Shown: positions 35,470-44,247, counted from the first letter of the stretch. The stretch is 64,000 nt of DNA from Bacillus gaemokensis (GCF_001590835.1 NZ_LTAQ01000070.1:31866-95865); one strand, 5' to 3'. The notes: generated by a model not told the origin, from the letters alone. Program-made: numbers and translations.

Positions 35470-35976
35470 CCGTTATCCTGTAATCGTTACCAAAACAGGT
35501 AAAGGAATGGAAAATACAGCAGTAGCTATCGAAAGATATAACCCTATAGCAATAATCAAGGAACATCAGGCGGACATGATCCGAATTTAAACGTATTTGA
35601 TATTGTTTTAGGAAAAAGAGTTACAAACATAGGTTCATTAAAAACAACAAATATGGATGAAAACCAAGGGATTGATCCAACTAAATGGATGTCTATGGAC
35701 TTAATGGCTTCTGAAGGAAGTGCAGGAGAAGATCCGAATGCTGAAAAGATCCGGTACTTCGAGGGAGATAAAGATTTATTCGCAACTGCTAATGCAGTAA
35801 AAGATGAATACACTAAGGGTAAAGTAGTCGAGGGTACTATAGGTTCAGCAGACGTTTGGAATAATGAGGTTGATAGAATAAAATGGTCCCATTCTAAGTA
35901 TGGTACCTCTGTAGAAGAAATGGAAGGTGCGGCGGCAGCACAAATTTCTAAAGTTTACAATATATCTTCCATATAA
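35470..35976 (+). pseudogene. Nucleoside phosphorylase / MTA-SAH nucleosidase family gene, degraded
   Basis: The plus strand reads RYPVIVTKTGKGMENTAVAI and ERYNPIAII, then a one-base deletion near 35551 shifts the frame to NQGTSGGHDPNLNVFDIVLG. The second frame runs to 35976 and contains VEEMEGAAAAQISKVYNI, the purine/uridine phosphorylase active-site M-E-G-A-A-A. It stops at SSI where the family normally has some 40 more residues. The N-terminus is also missing. Lesions at three places make function unlikely. Confidence 0.75.
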
Positions 35977-36003
35977 TAAAAAATACCTACAAATCAAGAC
36001 AAA

Positions 36004-36040
36004 GTAAAAGCATACTAACAGATGCCAGTATGCCTTTTAC
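36004..36040. terminator. Terminator of the phosphotransferase gene
   Basis: GTAAAAGCATACT / AGTATGCCTTTTAC (one bulge) with loop AACAGATGCC, seven bases past the minus-strand stop. Confidence 0.7.
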
Positions 36041-36046
36041 TACAGT

Positions 36047-37045
36047 TTAGGAATGTAGTTTTTCCAACTTTGCACGAGTGTCCTCAATGAACTGCTTCAT
36101 AAGCTTTCTTCGTAAATTCTGTAACCATTCTGGATGATTCTTTGATTCTGGAACATCAACAGTTCGTAGTATTTTCGCAAATATGATTAATTGATGCATT
36201 CTCATAAACAATGGTAAATCTCTTAAAATATGTTCATCAACTGTTGTTTCTAGTGTATACCCTTTGAGAAATACTTGATAGGATGGATGACTCAAATCAA
36301 CTTCATCATGAAATATATCCCGTAAAGCGTATCCAATATCTGCAACATACCAATAGTTAGCGCAATCATCAAAATCAATAATCCCAACTTCTTCTTTATT
36401 TATACAAAGATTATCTAACTCAAAGTCATAATAGACGATCCCAAAGTTATCACTTGTAATGGATAACTCATTAGCCCAAGTAGAAATTTTCTCTAATTCT
36501 TTATATGCAGACCACTCACTTCCAGGCAAAGTTTTTCTTACAAAATTAAGATGATCCTTCCAAGTTGTGCGATTTTGATTAAAATCTTTTGGCATATTTT
36601 TTAAAGCTTGATGAAGCTTACCTAAAGCTCTTCCCCATAATAAAAATTGCTCTTCTTTTAATTCTTCAACCTCATATTGCTTACCATCAAGCCCTTTAAA
36701 AACAACTGCATAAAAAGTTCCTAAATCCGTCTCAACCTCTTCAATATAACATTCATTTTTTGATTGAACTGGTTCTGCAACATGTATGGAATAACGAGAT
36801 AAATACAACAAAATATCAATTTCAGCTTTAATCGCCTCTACATTTCTTTCCTGCTTTTCTATAAATCTAAGGAAATGACGTTCTCCGTTTTTTTTGAATA
36901 CAAATATGCAGTTTGCGCTTGAACGAAAATAATATAATGAACCCTTATTATATTGCCAGTTCTCTAAGATTTTTTCTGCTAACGGACTTTTCCATTCATC
37001 ATCAACAGTTTCTACTACTTTTAGCATTAAACTTAACTTCATCAT
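36047..37045 (-). CDS. Phosphotransferase family protein (aminoglycoside/homoserine kinase II fold)
   Basis: 332 residues; ATG 37045 (or ATG 37042, better spaced) follows GAGGTGG; an earlier GTG at 37054 overlaps that ribosome site. Kinase-like features: nucleotide-site lysine region HFLRFIEKQ, the catalytic loop as GIVYYDFELDNLCI, where Tyr replaces the usual His of H-x-D, and metal site GIIDFDDCANYWYVADIG. The ATP-dependent phosphorylation of a small alcohol is likely; the substrate is unknown. Spore-coat CotS-type kinases share this fold. Confidence 0.8.
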   Translation of the reverse strand: MMKLSLMLKVVETVDDEWKSPLAEKILENWQYNKGSLYYFRSSANCIFVFKKNGERHFLRFIEKQERNVEAIKAEIDILLYLSRYSIHVAEPVQSKNECYIEEVETDLGTFYAVVFKGLDGKQYEVEELKEEQFLLWGRALGKLHQALKNMPKDFNQNRTTWKDHLNFVRKTLPGSEWSAYKELEKISTWANELSITSDNFGIVYYDFELDNLCINKEEVGIIDFDDCANYWYVADIGYALRDIFHDEVDLSHPSYQVFLKGYTLETTVDEHILRDLPLFMRMHQLIIFAKILRTVDVPESKNHPEWLQNLRRKLMKQFIEDTRAKLEKLHS

Positions 37046-37157
37046 ACAATCCACCTCATTTTTGTTTTTACATAAACAATGTGGAAATACATTTCATGTA
37101 TGATGCATACAAAATTGTAATTTTACAGTTTAATTTTAGAAAATAAATTATCTGTTT

Positions 37158-37229
37158 CTATATACACCATTCATATAAGTGAGAAAGATCTAGATGTATT
37201 TCCACACGTTTACTTATTAAGATCATCAT
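37158..37229 (-). CDS. 23-residue ORF with a full-length Shine-Dalgarno
   Basis: ATG 37229 is preceded by AAAAAGGAGGTGAG, nearly complete complementarity to the 16S tail, 8-9 bases upstream. The peptide is MMILISKRVEIHLDLSHLYE then WCI. An 11-codon GTG frame overlaps it. No similarity recognised; the strength of the ribosome site in otherwise empty DNA is the only support. Confidence 0.35.
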   Translation of the reverse strand: MMILISKRVEIHLDLSHLYEWCI

Positions 37230-37590
37230 ATAATCTACTCACCTCCTTTTTATCATTAGGAAAATTATAACAATCTATAACTAATGTAATCAACTATTTA
37301 CACAAACCAGATGCAGCAAGAATTTGCTGGATTTTTCACTCTTTTTAACCTTAACTATGTACATTTTTTTATTTATTAGTTATATTATGGGTATTGAATG
37401 ATTACGAAAACCATTCTATCGCTTATATAAATACTTGTATTTTTTATATCCATGACATAACTACAAAATGTATGAAAATCCATTTGTCAAATGAATTCTA
37501 CATGGAAGGAGGTTTGTGGTTTATTCATCAGGATATAATGATCAGTTTTCTATCGCTAAGATAGCTGACGAAAATACAGGAGGCGACATG
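37230..37590. other. Region upstream of the orphan secY
   Basis: No gene is supported before secY. A second ribosome-site-like AAGGAGG at 37506 precedes GTG 37516, which opens a 25-codon in-frame extension (VYSSGYNDQFSIAKIADENT) of SecY; its spacing of three bases is too short and SecY proteins do not have such a head. The extension could be a short leader translated into SecY. Confidence 0.35.
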
Positions 37591-38895
37591 ATGTTTCGTA
37601 CGATTTCAAACTTTATGAGAGTAGCTGAAATAAGAAGGAAAATCCTTTTTACACTTGCGATGTTAATTGTTTTTCGAATTGGCACGTTTATACCAGTTCC
37701 TCATACTAATGCAGAGGTATTAAAAATACAAGATCAAGCCAATGTTTTAGGTATGCTTAATATATTTGGCGGAGGAGCCCTACAAAACTTCTCAATCTTT
37801 GCTGTAGGTATCACACCATATATTACAGCTTCCATCATTGTACAGTTACTGCAAATGGATGTTGTACCTAAATTTACAGAATGGGCAAAGCAAGGGGAAA
37901 TGGGCCGCAAAAAATCAGCTCAGTTTACCCGATACTTTACAATCATTCTCGCATTTATTCAAGCCATTGGAATGTCTATTGGCTTTAACAATATGGCAGG
38001 CGGACAATTAATTTCAAATCCTAGCTGGACTACATATCTATTTATCGCTACAGTGCTAACTGCCGGTACTGCATTTTTACTTTGGTTAGGTGAACAAATC
38101 ACTGCAAACGGCGTAGGGAACGGGATTTCAATACTTATCTTCGCAGGACTTGTTGCAGCAATTCCAAATGTAGTAAATCAGATTTACTTACAGCAATTCC
38201 AAAATGCTGGAGATCAGCTATTTATGCATATTGTACAAATCGTATTGATTGGATTAGTTATTTTAGCAATCATTGTCGGTGTTATTTATATCCAACAAGC
38301 AGTTCGTAAAATCCCTATTCAATATGCAAAAGCTGTCTCAGGGAATAATCAGTACCAAGGAGCAAAAAATACGCATTTACCTCTTAAAGTAAATAGCGCA
38401 GGTGTAATCCCTGTAATTTTTGCTTCTGCATTTCTAATGACGCCGCGTACAATTGCACAGCTATTCCCTGACTCTACTGTATCTAAATGGTTAAGTACGA
38501 ATTTAGACTTTGCACATCCAGTTGGACTAACTCTATATGTCGGACTTATTATCGCGTTCACATACTTCTATGCATTCATTCAAGTAAATCCTGAACAAAT
38601 GGCGGAAAACTTGAAAAAACAAAATGGTTATGTCCCAGGTATTCGACCAGGTAAATCGACAGAACGATATGTCACAAAAATTTTGTATCGTTTAACATTT
38701 ATTGGTGCGATTTTCTTAGGTGCTATTTCGGTTTTACCGATCGTGTTCACGAAGGTTGCCACTTTACCACCTTCTGCTCAAATTGGCGGTACAAGCTTAC
38801 TCATCATCGTAGGGGTAGCATTAGAAACAATGAAGACATTAGAAAGTCAACTTGTTAATCGTCATTACAAAGGGTTTATAAAGAAAGTAAACTAA
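37591..38895 (+). CDS. secY2: Orphan SecY preprotein translocase subunit (SecY2-like paralogue)
   Basis: 434 residues; ATG 37591 (MFRTISNFMR) after AGGAGGCGAC is the standard SecY start. All ten membrane helices and hallmarks are present: RIGTFIPVP in helix 1, the plug region LNIFGGGALQNFSIFAVGI, GITPYITASIIVQLL, the cytosolic loop QQAVRKIPIQYAKA and NPEQMAENLKKQNGYVPGIRPG (shown only in part as the C5 loop, GYVPGIRPGKSTE). The housekeeping secY sits in the ribosomal-protein operon; this copy stands alone, so it is the second SecY known in the B. cereus group. No secA2, asp or glycosyltransferase partner genes are adjacent. Confidence 0.9.
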   Translation: MFRTISNFMRVAEIRRKILFTLAMLIVFRIGTFIPVPHTNAEVLKIQDQANVLGMLNIFGGGALQNFSIFAVGITPYITASIIVQLLQMDVVPKFTEWAKQGEMGRKKSAQFTRYFTIILAFIQAIGMSIGFNNMAGGQLISNPSWTTYLFIATVLTAGTAFLLWLGEQITANGVGNGISILIFAGLVAAIPNVVNQIYLQQFQNAGDQLFMHIVQIVLIGLVILAIIVGVIYIQQAVRKIPIQYAKAVSGNNQYQGAKNTHLPLKVNSAGVIPVIFASAFLMTPRTIAQLFPDSTVSKWLSTNLDFAHPVGLTLYVGLIIAFTYFYAFIQVNPEQMAENLKKQNGYVPGIRPGKSTERYVTKILYRLTFIGAIFLGAISVLPIVFTKVATLPPSAQIGGTSLLIIVGVALETMKTLESQLVNRHYKGFIKKVN

Positions 38896-38924
38896 CGCTT
38901 TATACATACAAATTGAACATAATG

Positions 38925-38956
38925 AAACCCTCTCGTTATATAGAGAGGGTTTTTTA
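38925..38956 (+). terminator. Terminator of secY2
   Basis: AAACCCTCTC / GAGAGGGTTT with a short GTTATATA loop and T run, 30 bases after the stop. Confidence 0.9.
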
Positions 38957-39053
38957 TCTAGCTGGAGCTTTGAAATAAATTTTGTTCAAAATATATGTTA
39001 TAAAGTTTAAAAGCTTCATTATCTACGCCATTAAGGTATCCACCAAAACAAAT

Positions 39054-39509
39054 TTATAGTTCCATTGTCATAAATACGCTATTGGGATCCTCAATATAAT
39101 CTGAAAATGGCTTACAATATTGAAATCCTACATTCGCATATAAGATTCTAGCTGGTTTGAAAGCATCCATTGAACCTGTTTCTAAACTTAACCTCTCGTA
39201 ACCACGACTTCTGGCCTCTTCAATTATATGTTGAAGGAGTCGCTTTGCAACACCCTTTCTCAAATGTAACGAAGAAGTCTTCATTGACTTTATTTCCCCA
39301 TACTGACTATCAAGTTCTTTAAGTGCTCCACAACCAACTAAATTACCTCCTTCCCATGCACTCCAAAATGTAATTTCTGGTTTTCTCAACGCTTCTACAT
39401 CTAATGCATGTATACTTTCGGGAGGAGAATGTATTGTCATACTCTGCAAATGATCCATCAACAATTTAGCCACTTCAAAACCCGTTAAATCATCTTTTTT
39501 AATATCCAT
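39054..39509 (-). CDS. GNAT acetyltransferase
   Basis: 151 residues from ATG 39509 behind AAGAAAGGAATTTTT. Small GNAT protein: WSAWEGGNLVGCGALKELD, then EIKSMKTSSLHLRKGVAKRL with the acetyl-CoA loop, RGYERLSLETGSMDAFKPAR and YANVGFQYCKPF. The pattern resembles PhnO/YjcK-like or putative amino-acid acetyltransferases. Substrate unknown. Confidence 0.85.
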   Translation of the reverse strand: MDIKKDDLTGFEVAKLLMDHLQSMTIHSPPESIHALDVEALRKPEITFWSAWEGGNLVGCGALKELDSQYGEIKSMKTSSLHLRKGVAKRLLQHIIEEARSRGYERLSLETGSMDAFKPARILYANVGFQYCKPFSDYIEDPNSVFMTMEL

Positions 39510-39897
39510 AAAAATTCCTTTCTTGTCGGTATTATTTTCTCACTTCAAAGTAACTATAGATGTAATTAAGATTTTCTATTTCTCGTTACCTATTGAATTA
39601 AAAAACATCTGCTGAACGACAGCTTTTAAATCCAATGCATTTCTGCACTCCATTCTACAGTAATCTATAAAACTTATATTCGATTAAAAATCCGGTGAAC
39701 CTTTCCTATTTCTCTTTTTGCTCAATAATACAATACAAAATAACACATCAATCTCATTTCATCAGCTTTAACACAACAGTTATGTTTTTTTACGGTGCAA
39801 TTTTGTTTTTAAATTATCAACATAAAGGCACAAAAAATCACAGTATTGAATTCCCATAGATAAAACATGTAGAAAATAACATTATGATACAAAATTA
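39510..39897. other. Non-coding stretch with an operator-like motif
   Basis: No gene. ACGGTGCAATTTTGTTTTTAA at about 39792-39812 closely matches ACGGTGCAATTTTATTTTAA at 48141-48160, upstream of the third EamA gene. It may be a MocR-type site linked to the acetyltransferase at 39509. Inference. Confidence 0.3.
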
Positions 39898-40815
39898 CTA
39901 CATCTCTTTTTTCAATAATTTCCCTTGCTTAAAATACAATTCAAGTGTAGAACGATTCGCTAGGAATACACCAATTAAAATAAGGCATGCTCCTATTCCC
40001 ATTACGGGTTGAATTGGTTCGTCTAAAAATATATAACCTGTAATAACAGCAATTAAAGGAGATACATAAAGCCAAGTCGATGGGAAAACGGGATTCGTTT
40101 TTGATAACAGCCAATAGTATAATCCGTGTCCTCCAATTGAACCTACAAATATTAAATACAAAATGGGCCATTGTACACTCCAAGATGTTAATATAGCTAA
40201 ATTGGGATGTTCTATAAAAATAGAACTAATCAGTAGAAAAACCCCCCCGTAAAACATTTGAATTCCATTAATGAGAAATGGTGATACTTTTGGTAAATCT
40301 GAAAGTATTTCTTTTGAACGAATGGAACCTATGCCATAAAACAATTCACCTACTAATATTACAAGGCAAGCAATACTCCATATAAGAGTGAACTGTTGAT
40401 GCATCCCGGGTAATGAGATACAAACAACTCCTATAAGTGCTATTATAAGCGCAAGGAATTGTTCCCTTTTTAATTTTGTTTTATTTTGTTTCACTTGCAA
40501 TAACAAAATCATCATAGGTCCTGTTGCAGAAAGAATTGCTGCCAACCCAGAGGAAATATACTGTTCTGCCCAATATAGCGTTGCAAATGTCATAAAGGTT
40601 AAACAAAAACCAGCATACACAATCCTTTTCGATAACAAATGTAACCCAACATGTTTACGTTTTAAAATAAAAATGATTATAAGAATACCCCCTGCTAAAA
40701 AGAAGCGAATTCCCGCTGAAAATAACGGAGGTGCTCCCGCTTCAATCCCAATTTTAATTGTTAAAAATGTTGTCCCGAAAATCATACAAATTAAAATATA
40801 ATTAAAAATGACCAT
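39898..40815 (-). CDS. EamA-family (DMT) transporter
   Basis: 305 residues from ATG 40815 behind AAAAGGAGGAAACAT. Ten helices in two EamA repeats; MIFGTTFLTIKIGIEAGAPP at helix 1 and a C-terminal SPLIAVITGYIFLDEP motif. Probable metabolite or drug exporter of the cell membrane. Divergent from the MocR gene at 40964 with a 148-base gap that carries paired repeats. Closely parallels the 4.5-kb pair. Confidence 0.88.
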   Translation of the reverse strand: MVIFNYILICMIFGTTFLTIKIGIEAGAPPLFSAGIRFFLAGGILIIIFILKRKHVGLHLLSKRIVYAGFCLTFMTFATLYWAEQYISSGLAAILSATGPMMILLLQVKQNKTKLKREQFLALIIALIGVVCISLPGMHQQFTLIWSIACLVILVGELFYGIGSIRSKEILSDLPKVSPFLINGIQMFYGGVFLLISSIFIEHPNLAILTSWSVQWPILYLIFVGSIGGHGLYYWLLSKTNPVFPSTWLYVSPLIAVITGYIFLDEPIQPVMGIGACLILIGVFLANRSTLELYFKQGKLLKKEM

Positions 40816-40862
40816 TATGTTTCCTCCTTTTCATTCTTGAAATGAGTATAGAGGAAACCGTG

Positions 40863-40891
40863 TATAACAGTACATTAAGGTATATAACAGT
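40863..40891. promoter_or_regulatory. Candidate MocR operator: two direct repeats 20 bases apart
   Basis: TATAACAGT occurs at 40863-40871 and 40883-40891, exactly 20 bases (about two helical turns) apart, in the divergent gap between the EamA and MocR genes. MocR dimers generally bind such direct repeats. The repeats would overlap the EamA promoter. Confidence 0.5.
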
Positions 40892-40963
40892 TACAAAATA
40901 TTTAGTTGATTATAAATATATTTTTAGATTAAATTAAAACTAAAAAGAAACTTAGGTGAAATC

Positions 40964-42397
40964 ATGAAGATCGTACTACGCAAAGAGTCTAATATCCCCT
41001 TCTATCGACAAATCCATATGCAGATTGTCGAGCGAATTCAAAGTGGCATGTTATCAAGTGGTGACCCTCTCCCTTCTTTACGCAACATGGCAGATGATCT
41101 ACAAATAAGTATATTAACAGTTCGTAAGGCGTATAAGTGGTTAGAATCAAAGGGGTATGTACACATTCAACAAGGTAAAGGTGTTTATATACATAAACAT
41201 GAACCGCGTAAACATCAGGTCATACCTTATGAGTGGCAACATACCCAATCAATCAATGTCATACGATCTCAATATGTAATGAATCGACATAGGAAGTATT
41301 ATGACCTTTCACAAGCTATTCTTTATCCTCGTCTTTTACCAAATCCATTTCTTTCAGGTGAAATGCAAAAAATAATAGATAAAGACCAAATGATATTAGC
41401 AACTTACGGACCAGTTCAAGGAATTGAAGAACTTCGAATAGAAATTACAAAATACTTAAAAGACTACCAAAGATTGATTGTTAATCCTGCTAATTTATTG
41501 ATTACAAGTGGTGCCCAGCAAGGAATTGATTTAATTGCTCAAACATTATTAAAACCAGGAGATACCGTTATAATAGAAAACCCATGCTACGGCGCAGCAA
41601 TTGATGTATTTATAAATAAAGGCGTGCAAGTCATTCCGATTGAGCTTGATGAGCAAGGAATCCGTTCTGATTTAATCGATGAAGTTTGTCAAAAAAAGAA
41701 ACCAGTTCTATTATATGTGAATCCTACTTTTCAGAACCCTACAGGTATCTTGATGAGTAAACAAAGACGAGCGGAACTTGTAGAACTAGCAGAACTATAT
41801 CAAATTTTCATAATTGAAGATGATTCTTTTGGAGAAATATATTTTGATAGTGTTAAACTTCCTGCCCCACTTAAAACCTTTGATAAAAATGGTCATGTTC
41901 TATACTTAAAAGGTTTCAGTAAAACATTAGCACCAGGTCTTCGTATCGCAGCACTTATTGCAGAGGGACCTATTTTCGAATGGTTATATGCTGTGAAATC
42001 TTTAATGGATATAGGAAGTCCGTTGTTAACACAAAAAGCAATTCTTCCTTTTTTACGAACAGAAAGAATGCAAAAACATATAGAAAAATTACGCACAGCC
42101 TTACAATTAAGACGTGATACAGCAATAAAAATCTTATCTCCTTTAACTAAAGACATTTATTTTCAAAAACCACAAGGTGGCTTTAATTTATGGATTTCGC
42201 TTCCGAGTTCACTAAATTCATTTTCATTGCTGGAAAAAGCTAAAGAGGCTAATGTTTCTTTTTTACCTGGAACCGCTTGTTTTGTCCATGAATCGCAACA
42301 TAATCATTTGCGTATTAGTTATTCCATGTTAAGTGAACAAGATTTAATTGTTGGACTAGAGAGACTTTATAAAGTCATTTCTGATTTTCAAAAATAA
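40964..42397 (+). CDS. MocR-type (GntR-HTH plus aminotransferase fold) transcriptional regulator
   Basis: 477 residues from ATG 40964 (CTTAGGTGAAATC upstream). GntR winged helix at residues about 8-75 (SLRNMADDLQISILTVRKAY), linker, then a fold-type-I domain with YVNPTFQNPTGILMS and PLP-lysine motif KGFSKTLAPGLRIAAL. Full length. Presumed regulator of the divergent EamA gene and of itself through the TATAACAGT repeats. Effector unknown. Confidence 0.92.
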   Translation: MKIVLRKESNIPFYRQIHMQIVERIQSGMLSSGDPLPSLRNMADDLQISILTVRKAYKWLESKGYVHIQQGKGVYIHKHEPRKHQVIPYEWQHTQSINVIRSQYVMNRHRKYYDLSQAILYPRLLPNPFLSGEMQKIIDKDQMILATYGPVQGIEELRIEITKYLKDYQRLIVNPANLLITSGAQQGIDLIAQTLLKPGDTVIIENPCYGAAIDVFINKGVQVIPIELDEQGIRSDLIDEVCQKKKPVLLYVNPTFQNPTGILMSKQRRAELVELAELYQIFIIEDDSFGEIYFDSVKLPAPLKTFDKNGHVLYLKGFSKTLAPGLRIAALIAEGPIFEWLYAVKSLMDIGSPLLTQKAILPFLRTERMQKHIEKLRTALQLRRDTAIKILSPLTKDIYFQKPQGGFNLWISLPSSLNSFSLLEKAKEANVSFLPGTACFVHESQHNHLRISYSMLSEQDLIVGLERLYKVISDFQK

Positions 42398-42400
42398 TAC

Positions 42401-42420
42401 AGGGGGATCTATCCCCCTCT
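42401..42420. terminator. Short bidirectional terminator
   Basis: AGGGGGAT / ATCCCCCT with a CT loop, followed by CTTTTC, lying between the convergent MocR and PAP2 genes. Confidence 0.7.
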
Positions 42421-42422
42421 TT

Positions 42423-42977
42423 TCATTTCATTGGTTTTGTTAACGAAGAAAATATATTTATAATCCAAGTGACAACAGGTTGAAATGCATATGTATACTT
42501 ATTAACCACGACACTCATTACACTTCCTATTAAAGCACTACCAATAATATCAAAAGGATAATGATGTCCTACCCAAACACGTGAAAAACCTGTTAAAATA
42601 GCTAGCAACCACATGATTGAGCCAATAAAGCGGTCATGAAGTGAGATAGAAGTTGCTACAGCGAAAGCTAATGCAGTATGTTTACTTGGAAAGGAAGAGT
42701 TTTTCATTGACGGGATAAGTAGACGAACACGATGTAAAACAAACGGACGGGGCTTAAAGTAAAATCGCTGAATGATACAGTTTATAAATAAAGTGAATAC
42801 TACCGAAATCCCTGAATACAAAATATTTTTTTTGTAGGCATTGTTTCTAAACCACATGAAAGCTACTATAAAAAAATACAGATATCGGGCCTTCTGTGAA
42901 ATAAATACCATAATTGTATCCATAGCATTGCCACGTCCAGCAAGGCGATTAATAGCTTTAAATAACATATAATTCAT
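42423..42977 (-). CDS. PAP2-family phosphatase, undecaprenyl-diphosphatase BcrC-like
   Basis: 184 residues from ATG 42977 behind AAAGGAGAGCAGATGCA. The three PAP2 motifs are intact: FYFKPRPF (K-x-x-x-x-x-x-R-P type), NSSFPSKHTALA (P-S-x-H) and SRVWVGHHYPFDIIG (S-R-x-x-x-x-x-H-x-x-x-D). About five membrane helices. BcrC/YwoA-type enzymes dephosphorylate undecaprenyl pyrophosphate on the outer face, overlapping in role with UppP at 25.9 kb. Which lipid phosphate is used is not proven. Confidence 0.85.
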   Translation of the reverse strand: MNYMLFKAINRLAGRGNAMDTIMVFISQKARYLYFFIVAFMWFRNNAYKKNILYSGISVVFTLFINCIIQRFYFKPRPFVLHRVRLLIPSMKNSSFPSKHTALAFAVATSISLHDRFIGSIMWLLAILTGFSRVWVGHHYPFDIIGSALIGSVMSVVVNKYTYAFQPVVTWIINIFSSLTKPMK

Positions 42978-43195
42978 TGCATCTGCTCTCCTTTTCTCTG
43001 AAATGGTATATACATATCATTCCCTTTCCAAAGACAAACATGTAATATGTGTAAAAACACTATTTTATTTCTTCGTTTTAGCTTTAGATATTAAAACCAC
43101 TAACAATATAAAAAAGAAAAATGATTAATGACTGATTGCAAGAACATAAGCTGTTCGTTAATGGTAAATTAGTAACCATTTATATGTTTGATAAT
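42978..43195. other. Non-coding stretch
   Basis: Apart from the promoter side of the PAP2 gene only a start-less hydrophobic frame on the minus strand (about 43070-43128, FILLVVLISKAKTKK) is visible; it looks like a remnant. Confidence 0.3.
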
Positions 43196-43297
43196 TCAAA
43201 ATGGTCTCCATAATGAATAAACCATGCCTCCGACAAAAAACGCTAAAACCAAAGCTAAAGCAATAAAAAGAAGTATTAAATTTTTATTATCTTCCAT
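43196..43297 (-). CDS. Small single-helix membrane protein (33 aa)
   Basis: ATG 43297 behind AAAGGGGGCAAAATTC encodes MEDNKNLILLFIALALVLAF then FVGGMVYSLWRPF. One long membrane helix with acidic N-terminus. Good ribosome site and compact frame; no recognised family. Small hydrophobic proteins of this kind are common in Bacillus spores and membranes. Confidence 0.6.
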   Translation of the reverse strand: MEDNKNLILLFIALALVLAFFVGGMVYSLWRPF

Positions 43298-43344
43298 GAA
43301 TTTTGCCCCCTTTACAATTTTTAAAATTCAATTTTTCAAAACAA

Positions 43345-43376
43345 AAAACCTTTAGTCATAATTATGGCTAAAGGTT
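43345..43376. terminator. Hairpin upstream of the small membrane gene
   Basis: AACCTTTAG / CTAAAGGTT with inner CAT/ATG pairing. A T-rich tail on the minus strand suggests it ends transcription from the right. Confidence 0.5.
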
Positions 43377-43589
43377 GCTATAGTCATACTTATTAGTAAT
43401 AAAAAATAAAGTATTGTACCTGTGGTAATGGAATATTATAATCTCTATAAATAAAAAGCGATTTTTTTCTTTACGTTAACCTTCTAGGTTGTTTTCATAC
43501 CAAACTAAGACTTTTAACGAGTGAATAATCCCTTCACTCAATTCTTGAAAACACTGTATTAACTTTGAATAATAGATTTCATGCTGAAA

Positions 43590-43648
43590 AACATTTTGAA
43601 CAAAGTTAGATGGGAGATAAACTGTACGTAAAAGCCCGATTGGTTTCA
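43590..43648 (+). repeat. IS200/IS605-type end remnant
   Basis: The stretch with AAAGTTAGATGGGAGATAAA and GTAAAAGCCCGATTGGT parallels the sequence at 53901-53943 (GAAGTTAGGTGAGAGATGAC, GTAAAAGCCCAATTGGT). In Bacillus this block is familiar from the right ends of IS200/IS605 elements, downstream of tnpB. No tnpA or tnpB is present. It abuts the interrupted C1q-like gene. Confidence 0.45.
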
Positions 43649-43650
43649 CT

Positions 43651-44247
43651 TTATGTTAATGGAGATGGAAAACGCGCACCTGCAAAACGTATATCTTCTC
43701 TAGCGATAATTTGACCTGGAGTTGAAGATAAGGCAAAAATTTCTACGCTATCTCCAGCATTTAACTGGACTATAGTATTAATCTCTAGTGTAGTCATAAA
43801 AGGCGAATTTTCATCCGAAAATTCATTATCTACATCACTACTGTTACGATTTACAGTAACTGCAATTCCTAATTGGTAATCTATGTTTATGTCGGCTTGA
43901 AATATAATACTTGCATTGAAATGATAAACACCCGCCGTTTTGGCAATAAATGTAGATGTTGTAGCGTTGTATTCATTATCTAAATCAAATTGTTTATTAG
44001 AAAATAGAACTTTTACATACTGATTTGCTACAGGAATGGGTATGCTAGCTGCCGTGTTAGCAGCACGGAATCCTGAGGCCCTCACTAATCCGCCTAGTTT
44101 GCTATCATTACAACAATCAACTTACACATTGATTGAGGGTGTTACATCACGACATTTCTTGCACTTTTCATGACATCTATCACATTTTTTACAGCAATCA
44201 TGATTTCTTTTTCGGTAACCTCTACAATGTTTACAATAATTATACAT
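43651..44247 (-). pseudogene. Cys-rich, C1q/TNF-like-domain protein interrupted by one stop codon
   Basis: ATG 44247 (AGGGGGGATATATTTTT upstream) begins MYNYCKHCRGYRKRNHDCCK then KCDRCHEKCKKC, a dense Cys head, and reaches TAA 44122-44124 at codon 42. The same frame continues unshifted with VDCCNDSKLGGLVRASGFRA and a beta-rich C1q-like domain (YVKVLFSNKQFDLDNEYN ... GVYHFNASIIFQADI) to 43651. A Lys or Gln codon changed to TAA fits. Such C1q-like domains occur in B. cereus exosporium and spore-surface proteins. A GTG at 44085 could restart the domain alone. Confidence 0.7.

Noticed and set aside
37516-37590. 25-residue N-terminal extension of SecY
   Set aside because: The ribosome site is only three bases from GTG 37516, and AGGAGG before ATG 37591 gives the standard SecY start.
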